The notes under the pieces: generated by a model
The model's input: only the letters and a program-made list of their open reading frames with translations
Database searches by the model: none
Told to the model about the DNA's origin: nothing
In this document: positions 23,470 to 32,117 of the stretch, in pieces
How positions within the stretch are numbered: position 1 is the first letter of the stretch
Layout: every line of letters starts with the position of its first letter
Made by a program: the position numbers and the translations under genes
Assembly (NCBI RefSeq): GCF_046267875.1
Contig: NZ_CP176502.1
Span: 620,001-684,000 of the forward strand
Direction: 5' to 3'
DNA: 64,000 nucleotides
Origin: Mannheimia glucosida
Lineage (GTDB): Bacteria > Pseudomonadota > Gammaproteobacteria > Enterobacterales > Pasteurellaceae

Positions 23470-23802
23470 TTATTCAGCAGCACTGAAGTCATCGCCGGCA
23501 TCGCTACCTGCATTGCCTGAAAGGGTGTAGATGCGTTTTGTTTTACTAGTTAATGTGCGGTATTTTAACCACGCTTTTTCAATGTCAGTTTCTGCTACCT
23601 CTTCGCCTTTCATTACCGCAACGAAACGTTTTTCTTCTTGAGTTGCCGGCTTACGTTCACCACTTTCTAAAGCCAAGCAAGCTTGACCGAATTGTTCTAA
23701 AGTTTGTGATTCACGAATGGTGTAATCGCCGTGGCGAGAGAAACCACGTGGATAATTTTTATCGTCAAAAAAGCGGCGCGTAACGCTAAAACTGTCTGCC
23801 AT
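23470..23802 (-). CDS. maoP: MaoP (YifE-family) macrodomain Ori protein
   Basis: MaoP, together with the maoS site, organises the Ori macrodomain in E. coli. The 110-residue product starts MADSFSVTRRFFDDKNYPRGF and contains HGDYTIRESQTLEQFG and KRIYTLSGN, diagnostic of YifE. The reading frame is open 15 codons further upstream, but ATG 23802 is preceded by GAGG at a suitable distance and matches the family start. It is monocistronic with its own terminator. Confidence 0.88.
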   Translation of the reverse strand: MADSFSVTRRFFDDKNYPRGFSRHGDYTIRESQTLEQFGQACLALESGERKPATQEEKRFVAVMKGEEVAETDIEKAWLKYRTLTSKTKRIYTLSGNAGSDAGDDFSAAE

Positions 23803-23967
23803 AATAATGCCTCGTTGTTTGAAATTAGGGAAAAGAAAAATCGGCATACATTAAACAAAAATAGCGAATAAATCAATGATTTCGTGTAAAAAGTGGTAAA
23901 ATTTCTGATAAAATCAATCGCTTGTAAGGTGTCGTTGTGATTTTCTTTTTATTAACGGGAGGTGAGT

Positions 23968-24591
23968 GTGTCCAACCAATATATTTTTAGCTCTGATTGG
24001 TTTACTCATAATCTTCCTTCTCTAACATCTATTTTTGAATATGTTAAGCCGTTACGTATTTTAGAGATTGGTTCTTTTGAAGGGCGTTCAACAGTCTTTT
24101 TTATGGAAGAAGCTCTAAAATATCAGTCTCAGGTAGAGATTCATTGTATAGATAGTTGGGAAGGTGGTGCAGAGCATCAGGGGATTTGGAATATGGGGGA
24201 AGTAGAGCAGCGTTTTATGGATAATATTAGCTTAGCTCAACAATCACTCCCAAATGCAGAGCTTTATAAACATCGTGGCTATTCTCATCAGAAAATGATC
24301 GAACTACTCGCCAATGGTTATGCAGGCTATTTTGACTATATCTATGTAGACGGATCTCACGAGGCTCCTGATGTGTTATTTGATGCATTACTTGCTCACC
24401 GTTTGGTTAGAAAAGGGGGAGTGATTAGCTTTGATGATTATCTCTGGTCGCCGGATGAAGCAGGGCAACAGCGTCATTATATGTTAGTGAAGCCTGCGGT
24501 TGATCATTATGTAAATACGTATCAGCAAAAAGTGCAGGTGATACAAAATGTGCTTTCTTATCAGCAGCACATTATTAAATTGGAAGATTAA
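23968..24591 (+). CDS. Class I SAM-dependent methyltransferase (Methyltransf_24 type)
   Basis: A 207-residue protein with a class I methyltransferase core: motif I LRILEIGSFEGRSTVFF, acidic residue in IHCIDSWEGG, and later YIYVDGSHEAPDVLFDALLAHRLVRKGGVISFDDY. This subgroup occurs in polysaccharide and O-antigen regions, but here it stands alone and its substrate is unknown. Start GTG 23968 is chosen because GGAGG (23958-23962) is 5 bases before it; an in-frame GTG at 23962 overlaps that site. It converges on sdhE through a shared terminator. Confidence 0.85.
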   Translation: MSNQYIFSSDWFTHNLPSLTSIFEYVKPLRILEIGSFEGRSTVFFMEEALKYQSQVEIHCIDSWEGGAEHQGIWNMGEVEQRFMDNISLAQQSLPNAELYKHRGYSHQKMIELLANGYAGYFDYIYVDGSHEAPDVLFDALLAHRLVRKGGVISFDDYLWSPDEAGQQRHYMLVKPAVDHYVNTYQQKVQVIQNVLSYQQHIIKLED

Positions 24592-24595
24592 ATGT

Positions 24596-24629
24596 AAAAG
24601 AGGAATAACGTGAATTTATTCCTCTTTTA
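24596..24629. terminator. Bidirectional terminator between methyltransferase and sdhE
   Basis: A 13-bp perfect stem AAAAGAGGAATAA (24596-24608)/TTATTCCTCTTTT (24616-24628) with A- and T-runs on both flanks, between convergent genes. Confidence 0.9.
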
Positions 24630-24640
24630 TTTGACTGAAT

Positions 24641-24889
24641 TTAACGCTCAATCTTATCTCGCATTAACTCAATTAACGCTGCGATCTCGGGCGTTGGGGC
24701 TGGCACTTGTAACATTACCCAGCGGAAGAGTTCAGGGTCGGTGTAGCCTAGCATTTCAACAAAGGCTTGCTGTTGGGGCTCGTTGAGTTCATTAAAATGC
24801 TGTTGGTAAAACGGCATAATCATTTTATCTAACTCACGCATACCACGCCGGCACGCCCATTCTAATTTAAAGCGGTTGATTTCTGCCAT
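24641..24889 (-). CDS. sdhE: FAD assembly factor SdhE
   Basis: SdhE attaches FAD covalently to the flavoprotein of succinate dehydrogenase or fumarate reductase. The 82-residue protein has the essential RGMRELD motif (15-21: CRRGMRELDKMIMPF). In Pasteurellaceae the likely client is fumarate reductase FrdA. It overlaps the ispH stop by one base and is the last gene of the lspA-ispH-sdhE run. Confidence 0.95.
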   Translation of the reverse strand: MAEINRFKLEWACRRGMRELDKMIMPFYQQHFNELNEPQQQAFVEMLGYTDPELFRWVMLQVPAPTPEIAALIELMRDKIER

Positions 24890-25833
24890 TATTTTACCTC
24901 TTTGATGCGTAACTCTTTCGGGACTTCAAACACCACATCTTCTTCGTTACCGACTAAGGTTTCAACTTCGGTTACGCCAAGGGTTTTTAAATGCGAAATT
25001 ACTGATTGCACCAACACTTCAGGAGCGGAAGCACCGGCGGTAATACCGATAGTTTCAATACCCTCCAACCAAGTTGGATCAATATCTTGCGGACCATCAA
25101 TCAGTTTTGACATCACACCCATTCGAGAGGCGAGTTCCGCCAAACGATTTGAGTTCGAGGAGTTTTTTGAACCTACCACTAACACTAATTGTGATTGTTC
25201 TGCCAGTTCCCGCACTGCGTGTTGGCGATTGGTGGTAGCATAACAAATATCATTTTTGCGAGGGCCTTGAATTGCCGGATATTTCTCTTTTAACGCCTCA
25301 ATCACGCCAATGGTATCGTCAATGGAAAGTGTGGTTTGCGTCATAAAAGTTAATTCATCGTTGTTGGAAACCGGCAAGTTGGCAATATCTTCCACCGATT
25401 CTACCAAATAAATGCCACCTTCTTGGTTATTGTATTGTCCCATTGTGCCGATAACTTCCGGGTGACCTTCGTGCCCGATTAAAATTGCTTTTGTCCCTTT
25501 TTTACTGGCTCGGGCAACCTGCATATGCACTTTGGTCACGAGTGGGCAAGTGGCATCAAACACTTTTAAGCCACGATTTTTGGCTTCTTGGCGAACTGCT
25601 TGCGACACCCCGTGGGCTGAGAAGATCACGATAGCATCGTCCGGCACTTCGTGTAGTTCTTCGACAAAAATAGCCCCTTTGGCTTTCAAGCCATCCACTA
25701 CAAATTTGTTATGTACCACTTCGTGGCGAACATAGATAGGTGCACCGTGAATTTCTAAGGCTAATTCAACAATCGAAATGGCTCGATCCACGCCGGCACA
25801 AAAGCCACGTGGGTTTGCTAATAAAATTTTCAT
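24889..25833 (-). CDS. ispH: 4-hydroxy-3-methylbut-2-enyl diphosphate reductase IspH
   Basis: IspH is the last enzyme of the MEP pathway, reducing HMBPP to IPP and DMAPP with a [4Fe-4S] cluster. The 314-residue protein has the three ligands C12 (NPRGFCAGV), C96 (DATCPLV) and C197 (NDICYATTNRQ), plus HGVS and GHEGHPEV. Full length. It follows lspA by 10 bp, the common lspA-ispH arrangement. Confidence 0.98.
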   Translation of the reverse strand: MKILLANPRGFCAGVDRAISIVELALEIHGAPIYVRHEVVHNKFVVDGLKAKGAIFVEELHEVPDDAIVIFSAHGVSQAVRQEAKNRGLKVFDATCPLVTKVHMQVARASKKGTKAILIGHEGHPEVIGTMGQYNNQEGGIYLVESVEDIANLPVSNNDELTFMTQTTLSIDDTIGVIEALKEKYPAIQGPRKNDICYATTNRQHAVRELAEQSQLVLVVGSKNSSNSNRLAELASRMGVMSKLIDGPQDIDPTWLEGIETIGITAGASAPEVLVQSVISHLKTLGVTEVETLVGNEEDVVFEVPKELRIKEVK

Positions 25834-25843
25834 TTAATCACTC

Positions 25844-26323
25844 TTATTTTTTCGGTTCTTTTTTGGTTATAAAGGCTTCTAAAATCAGTAAGCCTGCACC
25901 CACACAAATCGCAATATCGGCAATATTAAACACAGGGTAGTGATAAATATCCCAATAAAAATGAAGGAAATCAACTACATAGCCGTTGTAAGCACGGTCA
26001 ATAGCATTCCCAATCGCTCCACCAATAATTAAGGCATACGCAATATTTTCTAATTTTTTGACTGCTTGATTCTTCCAAAGAGCCACCACTAAAGCACTGG
26101 AAATCACTACCGCCAGCCCTAAGAAGAAATATTTTTGCCAGCCGGAATGCTCGGCAAGGAAACTAAAGGCAGCCCCGTAGTTTCGGGCGTAAGTGAAGTT
26201 AAAAATCGGCAAAATATTAATGCTTTCACCAAATTCAAAATGTTGCACTACAATGTATTTTGACCAAAGGTCAATGATGATTACAATTAAACTCACCCAA
26301 AGAAATTTTAAGCCTGTTTTCAT
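25844..26323 (-). CDS. lspA: Lipoprotein signal peptidase LspA
   Basis: LspA cleaves the signal peptide of diacylated prolipoproteins. The 159-residue inner-membrane protein has four transmembrane segments and the catalytic aspartates D118 (GYVVDFLHF) and D136 (VFNIADIAI). It would mature lipoproteins in this window such as MltC and the OsmB-like protein. First gene of lspA-ispH-sdhE, 80 bp after glnB. Confidence 0.97.
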   Translation of the reverse strand: MKTGLKFLWVSLIVIIIDLWSKYIVVQHFEFGESINILPIFNFTYARNYGAAFSFLAEHSGWQKYFFLGLAVVISSALVVALWKNQAVKKLENIAYALIIGGAIGNAIDRAYNGYVVDFLHFYWDIYHYPVFNIADIAICVGAGLLILEAFITKKEPKK

Positions 26324-26403
26324 TTAATATCCAAAATTTAATGTAAAAAGAGTAGGTGGAAATCCCCCTGCAAGCGGTCGTTTTTGCCGGATTTTTTGCA
26401 AAA

Positions 26404-26742
26404 CTAAATCGCCTCTTCATTTTCTTCGCCGGTACGAATGCGGATCACCCGCCCGACATCATACACAAAAATCTTGCCATCGCCGATTTTGCCGGTTTGG
26501 GCGGTTTCCATAATTGCTTCAATGCACTGTTCTTCCAACTCGTCGGGAATCACGATTTCGACTTTCACTTTCGGTAGAAAATCAATCGCATATTCCGCCC
26601 CACGATAAAGCTCGGTATGTCCTTTTTGTCTGCCAAACCCTTTGATTTCGGTAATACTCATTCCGCTGACACCCACATCGGTTAAGGCTTCACGCACATC
26701 GTCTAATTTGAAGGGTTTAATAATTGCTTCTATTTTTTTCAT
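26404..26742 (-). CDS. glnB: Nitrogen regulatory protein P-II
   Basis: GlnB senses 2-oxoglutarate and ATP/ADP and, when unmodified, controls nitrogen-response partners; UTase modifies Tyr51. The 112-residue product shows Tyr51 in the T-loop (YRGAEYAIDFLPK), the B-loop TGKIGDGKIFV and C-loop VIRIRTGE. No amtB is adjacent, which favours GlnB over GlnK. It starts 9 bp after mog, an unusual partner, so it may be cotranscribed with the ccm genes. Confidence 0.95.
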   Translation of the reverse strand: MKKIEAIIKPFKLDDVREALTDVGVSGMSITEIKGFGRQKGHTELYRGAEYAIDFLPKVKVEIVIPDELEEQCIEAIMETAQTGKIGDGKIFVYDVGRVIRIRTGEENEEAI

Positions 26743-26751
26743 TTTTTAGCC

Positions 26752-27357
26752 TTAATTTTCTCGTCTTGCCGATTTGGGTCTGAAACTTTCGCAAATGGCT
26801 GCGTGGGTTTCGACATAAATTTCGCTTAAAAGTTGTAAACAGTATGGCACGGCACTAAAAATACCTTTAACCAATACTTTGCCCTGTTCATCTTTCACAC
26901 CTTCCAGCGTTTCTTTAATTGCTTTCGGTTGCCCCGGCAGATTTAAAATCAGACTGTCGTGGCGAATTACTCCCACTTGGCGAGAGAGAATTGCGGTTGG
27001 CACGAAGTGAAGGCTCACTTGTCGCATCTGTTCGCCAAAGCCGGGCATTTCTCGGTGGGCGACAGCAAGGGTGGCATCTGGGGTGACATCACGTTTTGCC
27101 GGGCCGGTGCCGCCGGTGGTTAATACCAAATGGCAAGCGTGAGCATCGACTAACTCGATTAAGGTTTGCTCAATAATGGCTTGCTCATCGGGAATTAAGC
27201 GGGTTTCCAGCTCAAACGGCTCGGTTAAGGCAGATTCAAGCCACACCCTTAATTCGGGAATGCCTTGGTCTGAATAAACCCCCTGCGAGGCTCGGTCTGA
27301 AACCGACACCAAACCGATTTTCAATTTCTCTTTGCTAAGTGGTTTATAAGCGGTCAT
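26752..27357 (-). CDS. mog: Molybdopterin adenylyltransferase Mog
   Basis: Mog adenylates molybdopterin before molybdate insertion by MoeA, a step needed for DMSO/TMAO, nitrate and formate enzymes. The 201-residue product has IGLVSVSDRASQG, the nucleotide-binding TTGGTGPAKRDVTPDAT and LNLPGQPKA motifs. It overlaps ccmI by 4 bases (ATGA), coupling molybdenum cofactor and cytochrome c biogenesis, which serve the same anaerobic respiratory enzymes. Confidence 0.95.
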   Translation of the reverse strand: MTAYKPLSKEKLKIGLVSVSDRASQGVYSDQGIPELRVWLESALTEPFELETRLIPDEQAIIEQTLIELVDAHACHLVLTTGGTGPAKRDVTPDATLAVAHREMPGFGEQMRQVSLHFVPTAILSRQVGVIRHDSLILNLPGQPKAIKETLEGVKDEQGKVLVKGIFSAVPYCLQLLSEIYVETHAAICESFRPKSARREN

Positions 27358-28265
27358 TTTTTCTCACCTTTTTGCAATTCTTGTTTTTCCGCCTCACTTA
27401 AATTCGATAACGCCATATTAAAACTGCGTTCTACCGTTACTTTGCGAGGGTCTTCATCAGGCAGTAGTTTTAACATCATTCCCCACGTCATTGCCGCCAT
27501 TTTGAAATCTTCTTTTTCAAAGGAGTGGAACGCCAATAAACTTAACGCATTAAAGTTTGTGTGGTCTTGGCGGATAATCTCTTTTAACAAGGTTTCACCT
27601 TGTTTTTTGTCTTCCTGTGCCTCAGAAAAGAGCAGAAGTTGGGCGTGGCTGAGTTTGTAATCTAAGTTATCCGGCTTGAGTTGAGCCGCTTTGCTAAAGG
27701 CATCGTGTGCAAGCTGACCATCGTCTAACGCCATCCCGATTTGACCGAGCATATACCATTTTTTGTCGTCATTCGGGTTGCTTTGTAAATCTACCCGTAA
27801 CGCCATTGCAAATTGGTTCATTTCCTCTTGTGAGAGCGGATTGGTCTCTTCGGTTTTTAAACGCTCATAGAAGCTGTCTAATTTTTGGTGAGTGGTGTCT
27901 AACATTGAGTTGGAGAACCAAGAACCGACATTGCTGTAAATCGCAAAGCTGATACCGCCGACAAATAAAATCAATGCCACAAACCACGACTTGCCGAGCG
28001 TTAATTTTTCACTTGTGGCACTTTGTGTGCTGTGTGGAATATCATCAAGCAAGTTTTTTTGTAGCTCTAATTTGGTTTGTTCAGGGTCATCAATCACCCC
28101 TTCATTCGCTTCGTTTTCCACTTCTTTTAAGCGGTCAAAATAGAAGGCTTTGTTTAAGCTGTCTCGCTTGGTATTATCAATTTGCTTGTTCTTTTTAAGT
28201 AGCGGATAAAACGCCACGCCACATACTATCAGTGTGACGAAAATAATGGCCAGCCAGAAATTCAT
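27354..28265 (-). CDS. ccmI: Cytochrome c maturation protein CcmI (NrfG-like)
   Basis: CcmI chaperones apocytochrome c to the CcmFH haem-attachment machinery. The 303-residue protein has two transmembrane helices (2-22 and about 92-112) with a cytosolic coiled linker between them (YFDRLKEVENEANEGVID), and a periplasmic TPR domain (160-280: KWYMLGQIGMALDDGQLAHDAFSKAAQLKPDN). It overlaps ccmH by 4 bases at its start and mog by 4 at its end. Confidence 0.92.
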   Translation of the reverse strand: MNFWLAIIFVTLIVCGVAFYPLLKKNKQIDNTKRDSLNKAFYFDRLKEVENEANEGVIDDPEQTKLELQKNLLDDIPHSTQSATSEKLTLGKSWFVALILFVGGISFAIYSNVGSWFSNSMLDTTHQKLDSFYERLKTEETNPLSQEEMNQFAMALRVDLQSNPNDDKKWYMLGQIGMALDDGQLAHDAFSKAAQLKPDNLDYKLSHAQLLLFSEAQEDKKQGETLLKEIIRQDHTNFNALSLLAFHSFEKEDFKMAAMTWGMMLKLLPDEDPRKVTVERSFNMALSNLSEAEKQELQKGEKK

Positions 28266-28747
28266 TTTTCTTCCTTATTGAGAATTTGGTTAAGACGTTT
28301 TTGCTCATCTTGAGCGAGATGGGCGAACGGTTTTGCAATATTTTGTTCAAAATTGACCGCTTGCGGTTTGTTTTTCTTTCTACGCAATACCACACACAGC
28401 CCTAAGGCAATTAAAATTAACGGCAACAGCCATAACATAATAGTTGCCGGTGTGAGAGGCGGGTCGTAAGTGACGAAATTGCCGTAGCGTTCAATCATAT
28501 AATCCACCACTTCGTCTTTGCTTTTGCCTTGTTTGAGCAATTCTAAGGTTTTTGCCCGCATATCGGTGGCAATAGTTGCATTGGAATCGGCGATATTATT
28601 ATTTTGACACTGCGGGCAACGCAGTTCTTGAATTAAGGTACGATAGTCCGCTTCTTGTTTCGGGCTGTCGAATTGGTGCAGTTCTACCGGAGCAGCATTA
28701 ACTGTTACACTTAGAAGCATTATTAGGCTGAGAGTTTTTATTTTCAT
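28262..28747 (-). CDS. ccmH: Cytochrome c maturation protein CcmH/NrfF
   Basis: CcmH is a membrane-anchored periplasmic thiol oxidoreductase that prepares the apocytochrome CxxCH motif. From ATG 28747 it is 161 residues: a signal peptide (MKIKTLSLIMLLSVTVNA), the active-site LRCPQCQN (C44, C47), and a C-terminal membrane segment (MLWLLPLILIALGLCVVL). The frame is open 33 codons further upstream but that part does not resemble the family. The start lies 50 bp inside the preceding unknown gene, and no clear ribosome-binding site precedes it, suggesting translational coupling. Confidence 0.92.
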   Translation of the reverse strand: MKIKTLSLIMLLSVTVNAAPVELHQFDSPKQEADYRTLIQELRCPQCQNNNIADSNATIATDMRAKTLELLKQGKSKDEVVDYMIERYGNFVTYDPPLTPATIMLWLLPLILIALGLCVVLRRKKNKPQAVNFEQNIAKPFAHLAQDEQKRLNQILNKEEK

Positions 28748-29735
28748 AATTTTGAATATTGTTGATATATTTATTAGGAATTTGATATTTGTTATTTTCA
28801 ATTTCCAGTACAAAAGTTTCTGTGTTTTCAAATAGCTTTTTTCCACAGATCATATAATAAGTAACCTTATCTCCTTTTTCTAGTGTTATCTTAGTTTTGT
28901 CCATGTGGAGTTTATTGTTATTTTTATAGAAAAAATCTTCATGTATCATATAGTTTTTCTGTGTATTTTCTCTTATCCCTAAGATTGTTAATGAGTTTTC
29001 ACTAAAATTGATATTTAGTAGTGGGTTGAGTGATATTAGAAATAATATGACTATAGATATTATTATATAAAATAAACAATTAGGTTTTTTTGTTTCATTA
29101 ATTGTTTTTATAAAAATGTAGCTTAATCCTAATCCTGTTAGCATAAAACATAAATACAGAGATATAAATCTTATGTCGGTTATTGTACTAAACCCTCCAT
29201 TATAGATAATAATAAAGAATGGAACTAATAAGTAAGTTGTGCCAGTAAAAAATAAATAATTAATTATATCTATTTTTATTGATTTTTTTAGTTCATATAG
29301 TAGATAAATATATGCACCTACTATAGGTAAATTGATTAAAATTACTTTCAGGTTTGTTTCTTGAAAAAACAGAGTGAGAATAACTAGAGGTATATAGACT
29401 ATTTCTATAATACCTAATATCATTAACTTGTTGTTTGTATTTGTTTTTTCAAGTGATAAGTAATACTTAATAGGTTGCATATTCATCAGCATTATAGGGA
29501 AAAATAAAAATAATGCTATAGGAATAAATATGGTTGAGAAGTTACTGTTTAATGAGTTAATGAATAAATTTCTTGCATCAATGCTAACTAAATAGTTTAG
29601 CAATAAAAATGAGGATAAAATAGTTAGAATTATTCCTATAATAGTTGATAAACCAACTATTATAAAAATAAAGTTATATTCTCTTTGATAATTGCTTTTT
29701 ATAGATTTCTTAATGTCAGCAGGAAATACAAACAT
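28698..29735 (-). CDS. Unrecognised AT-rich polytopic membrane protein inserted in the ccm cluster
   Basis: I do not recognise this 345-residue protein. It has about seven hydrophobic helices (near 27-51, 66-84, 103-124, 129-147, 155-178, 188-208 and 219-239) followed by a polar C-terminal domain of about 105 residues (from IRENTQKNYM) rich in Asn and Lys. Its DNA is much more AT-rich than its neighbours, with many ATA, TTA and AAT codons. The ATG directly follows the ccmG TAA (TAAATG), and its last 16 codons overlap the start of ccmH. Such neat insertion suggests a gained gene expressed from the ccm transcript. A role in cytochrome maturation is possible but unsupported. Confidence 0.75.
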   Translation of the reverse strand: MFVFPADIKKSIKSNYQREYNFIFIIVGLSTIIGIILTILSSFLLLNYLVSIDARNLFINSLNSNFSTIFIPIALFLFFPIMLMNMQPIKYYLSLEKTNTNNKLMILGIIEIVYIPLVILTLFFQETNLKVILINLPIVGAYIYLLYELKKSIKIDIINYLFFTGTTYLLVPFFIIIYNGGFSTITDIRFISLYLCFMLTGLGLSYIFIKTINETKKPNCLFYIIISIVILFLISLNPLLNINFSENSLTILGIRENTQKNYMIHEDFFYKNNNKLHMDKTKITLEKGDKVTYYMICGKKLFENTETFVLEIENNKYQIPNKYINNIQNYENKNSQPNNASKCNS

Positions 29736-30275
29736 TTACTTTAATCCATCATAAATCGGTTTAAGCACTTGGTTCCACACTTGGTCGTTTACATCGCCGG
29801 CGTGGCGGTATTGAATCACGCCGTTACCGTCAATAATAAAGGTTTCGGGTGCACCATAAACACCTAAATCTAAACCGAGTGAGCCTTTCGGGTCAAAAAT
29901 AATCGCTTTATAAGGGTTGCCGTAATTAGCTAAGAATTTAATCGCTTTTGGGCGTTCGTCTTTATAATCAATACCGACAATTTCCACCCCTTGTTTTGCC
30001 AAAATGGTTAAGTATTCGTGTTCGGCATAACAAGTCGGACACCAAGTTGCCCAAACATTAAGCAGGCGAGGTTTGCCGGTTTTGACGATATTTTGGTCGA
30101 TTGTCTGTTTTTCATCTAATACCGATTCTAAATTAAAGCTCGGAACTGTTTTGCCAATTAAGGCTGATTCTAATTTTTTCGGATCATCGCCTTGCGAGTT
30201 GCGAGCGAGTTGAACCAAAAATGCCACAGATAATGCTAAAAAGAGAATTAAAGGAAGTAGAAATTTTTTGTTCAT
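29736..30275 (-). CDS. ccmG: Thiol:disulfide interchange protein CcmG/DsbE
   Basis: CcmG is a membrane-anchored periplasmic thioredoxin-like reductant of the cytochrome c maturation system. The 179-residue protein has an N-terminal anchor (5-23), the active site WATWCPTC (C79, C82) and GAPETFIIDGNGVIQYRHAG with the cis-proline region. It begins this partial ccm cluster (ccmG, unknown gene, ccmH, ccmI); ccmA-F are not in the window. Confidence 0.95.
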   Translation of the reverse strand: MNKKFLLPLILFLALSVAFLVQLARNSQGDDPKKLESALIGKTVPSFNLESVLDEKQTIDQNIVKTGKPRLLNVWATWCPTCYAEHEYLTILAKQGVEIVGIDYKDERPKAIKFLANYGNPYKAIIFDPKGSLGLDLGVYGAPETFIIDGNGVIQYRHAGDVNDQVWNQVLKPIYDGLK

Positions 30276-30348
30276 TGTTTATGCCTAATATCAATCACTC
30301 TCAAAGTTGTTAGCTTACCAAAAAATAGTCGAATAAGCATTGATTTAA

Positions 30349-30383
30349 ATAAAAAATCCGTTGAGTGGTATTCAACGGATTTT
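30349..30383 (-). terminator. Terminator of coaA
   Basis: AAATCCGTTGA (30354-30364) pairs with TCAACGGATTT (30372-30382). Read on the minus strand it is followed by a T-run. It separates coaA from ccmG. Confidence 0.88.
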
Positions 30384-30413
30384 AAGGTATTACAAGCGGT
30401 CGAAAAAGTTAAA

Positions 30414-31370
30414 TTATTTGCGTAATTTTACCGTTTCAATGGCGTGGTCTTGCCCTTTGATTAAAATAAGGTTGGCACGCTCTCGGCTCGGCAGGATATT
30501 TTGGCGTAAATTTAAGCCGTTGATCTCTTCCCAAATTGTCGAGGCGGTGTCAATCGCTTCTTGCTCAGACAAACTCGCATAATGGTGGAAATAGGAGTTT
30601 GGGTCGGCAAAGGCACTGCGGCGGAATTTCAAGAAACGGCTGATATACCATTTTTTCAGCAAACTTTCTTCGGCGTCCACATAAATAGAAAAATCCACAA
30701 AGTCCGATACAAATACATTATGCGGGCTGGAGGGGTAGTTCATTCCACTTTGTAACACGTTTAGCCCTTCTAAAATCACAATATCGGGTTGATCCACTGT
30801 ATTAAACTGATTTGGGATAATATCGTAGGTCAAGTGGGAATAAATAGGAGCTTTCACGTTGCGTTTGCCGGATTTAATATCAGAAACAAAGCGAATCAGG
30901 CTGTGAATATCATAAGATTCCGGAAAGCCTTTCTTCTTGAGTAAGTTCTTTTCGGTTAATGTCGCAAGTGGATATAAAAAACCGTCAGTGGTAATTAAAT
31001 CTACTTTTCGCTCTTGGGGATAATGGGATAGCAACGCTTGCAAAATACGGGCAGAAGTGCTTTTTCCAACTGATACGCTGCCGGCAATACTAATAATGTA
31101 AGGGACTTTAGGCGGTTCAATGCCGAGGAAGCGATGTAAGACCGTCTGGCGTTTTAAGTTTTCTTCTATATAGTATTGAATTAAACGGGCAAGCGGTAAA
31201 TAAATAGTACGAACCTCTTCTAATGAAAGATCTTCATTAAATCCTAACAGCGGTTTTAGGTCTTGCTCGGTCAGCTTCAATGGAACGGATTTGCGTAAAT
31301 CTGCCCATTGTTGGCGATCAAAAGTGAGAAAAGGAGTAATTTTGCTGGTTTTTTCAAGGCTCATAGCCAA
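30414..31370 (-). CDS. coaA: Pantothenate kinase (type I)
   Basis: CoaA phosphorylates pantothenate, the committed and CoA-feedback-inhibited step of coenzyme A synthesis. The 318-residue protein has the P-loop GSVSVGKST (97-105), DGFLYPL and VILEGLNVLQSG motifs of type I PanK. Codon 3 (MSLEKTSK) is an alternative start. It lies alone on the minus strand with its own terminator, upstream of ccmG. Confidence 0.97.
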   Translation of the reverse strand: MAMSLEKTSKITPFLTFDRQQWADLRKSVPLKLTEQDLKPLLGFNEDLSLEEVRTIYLPLARLIQYYIEENLKRQTVLHRFLGIEPPKVPYIISIAGSVSVGKSTSARILQALLSHYPQERKVDLITTDGFLYPLATLTEKNLLKKKGFPESYDIHSLIRFVSDIKSGKRNVKAPIYSHLTYDIIPNQFNTVDQPDIVILEGLNVLQSGMNYPSSPHNVFVSDFVDFSIYVDAEESLLKKWYISRFLKFRRSAFADPNSYFHHYASLSEQEAIDTASTIWEEINGLNLRQNILPSRERANLILIKGQDHAIETVKLRK

Positions 31371-31554
31371 AATCTCAATTTTTTACTGATGAATTAGGGT
31401 ATGCAAATACCAAATTAAGGGCGTAACTATACAATATATGCACTTATTTTGCCGTAGTTATGCGGAGAAAATCTGTTGTATTTTACAAAAAATAGTCATT
31501 TTGTATATTTAAAAATCGAAAGAACGCTTTTTTTAATATTTTTTTAAAAAACAC

Positions 31555-31582
31555 TTGCACGCTGTTAAAATTTCCCTATAAT
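31555..31582 (+). promoter_or_regulatory. Promoter of the tRNA-tuf operon
   Basis: TTGCAC (31555-31560), 16-base spacer and a perfect TATAAT (31577-31582), 28 bases before the first tRNA. An AT-rich upstream stretch resembles an UP element. Confidence 0.85.
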
Positions 31583-31610
31583 GCACATCACTTGCTTACG
31601 ACACAGCAAC

Positions 31611-31686
<76 letters not shown>

Positions 31687-31720
31687 TTAACTCAGGCGTA
31701 AATAAGTATTCAATTATCGT

Positions 31721-31805
31721 GGAGGGGTTCCCGAGCGGCCAAAGGGGGCAGACTGTAAATCTGTTGGCTCAGCCTTCGAAGGTTCGAATCCTTCTCCCTC
31801 CACCA
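31721..31805 (+). tRNA. tRNA-Tyr (GTA)
   Basis: An 85-nt class II tRNA with acceptor GGAGGGG/TCCCTCC, a long variable arm, encoded CCA and anticodon GTA in ACTGTAAAT. Confidence 0.97.
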
Positions 31806-31848
31806 TCTCTGATATTTTGAATCGCGTAGGTCAGACGAATTTAGAACA

Positions 31849-31923
<75 letters not shown>

Positions 31924-31926
31924 AGC

Positions 31927-32002
31927 GCTGATATAGCTCAGTTGGTAGAGCGCACCCTTGGTAAGGGTGAGGTCGGCGGTTCAAATCCGCCTATCAGCAC
32001 CA
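31927..32002 (+). tRNA. tRNA-Thr (GGT)
   Basis: A 76-nt tRNA with acceptor GCTGATA/TATCAGC, encoded CCA and anticodon GGT in TTGGTAA. It lies 3 bases after tRNA-Gly and 115 bp before tuf. Confidence 0.97.
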
Positions 32003-32117
32003 CTTCTCTGAATTCTATCTTTCTCACGCAAATTTTTATTGGTATTAATTTCTACATTATGGTTAATGGGTTCTTTTGTTCCATTGTAACCGTTTTTGTT
32101 TAAGAGGCTTTTAGAAA

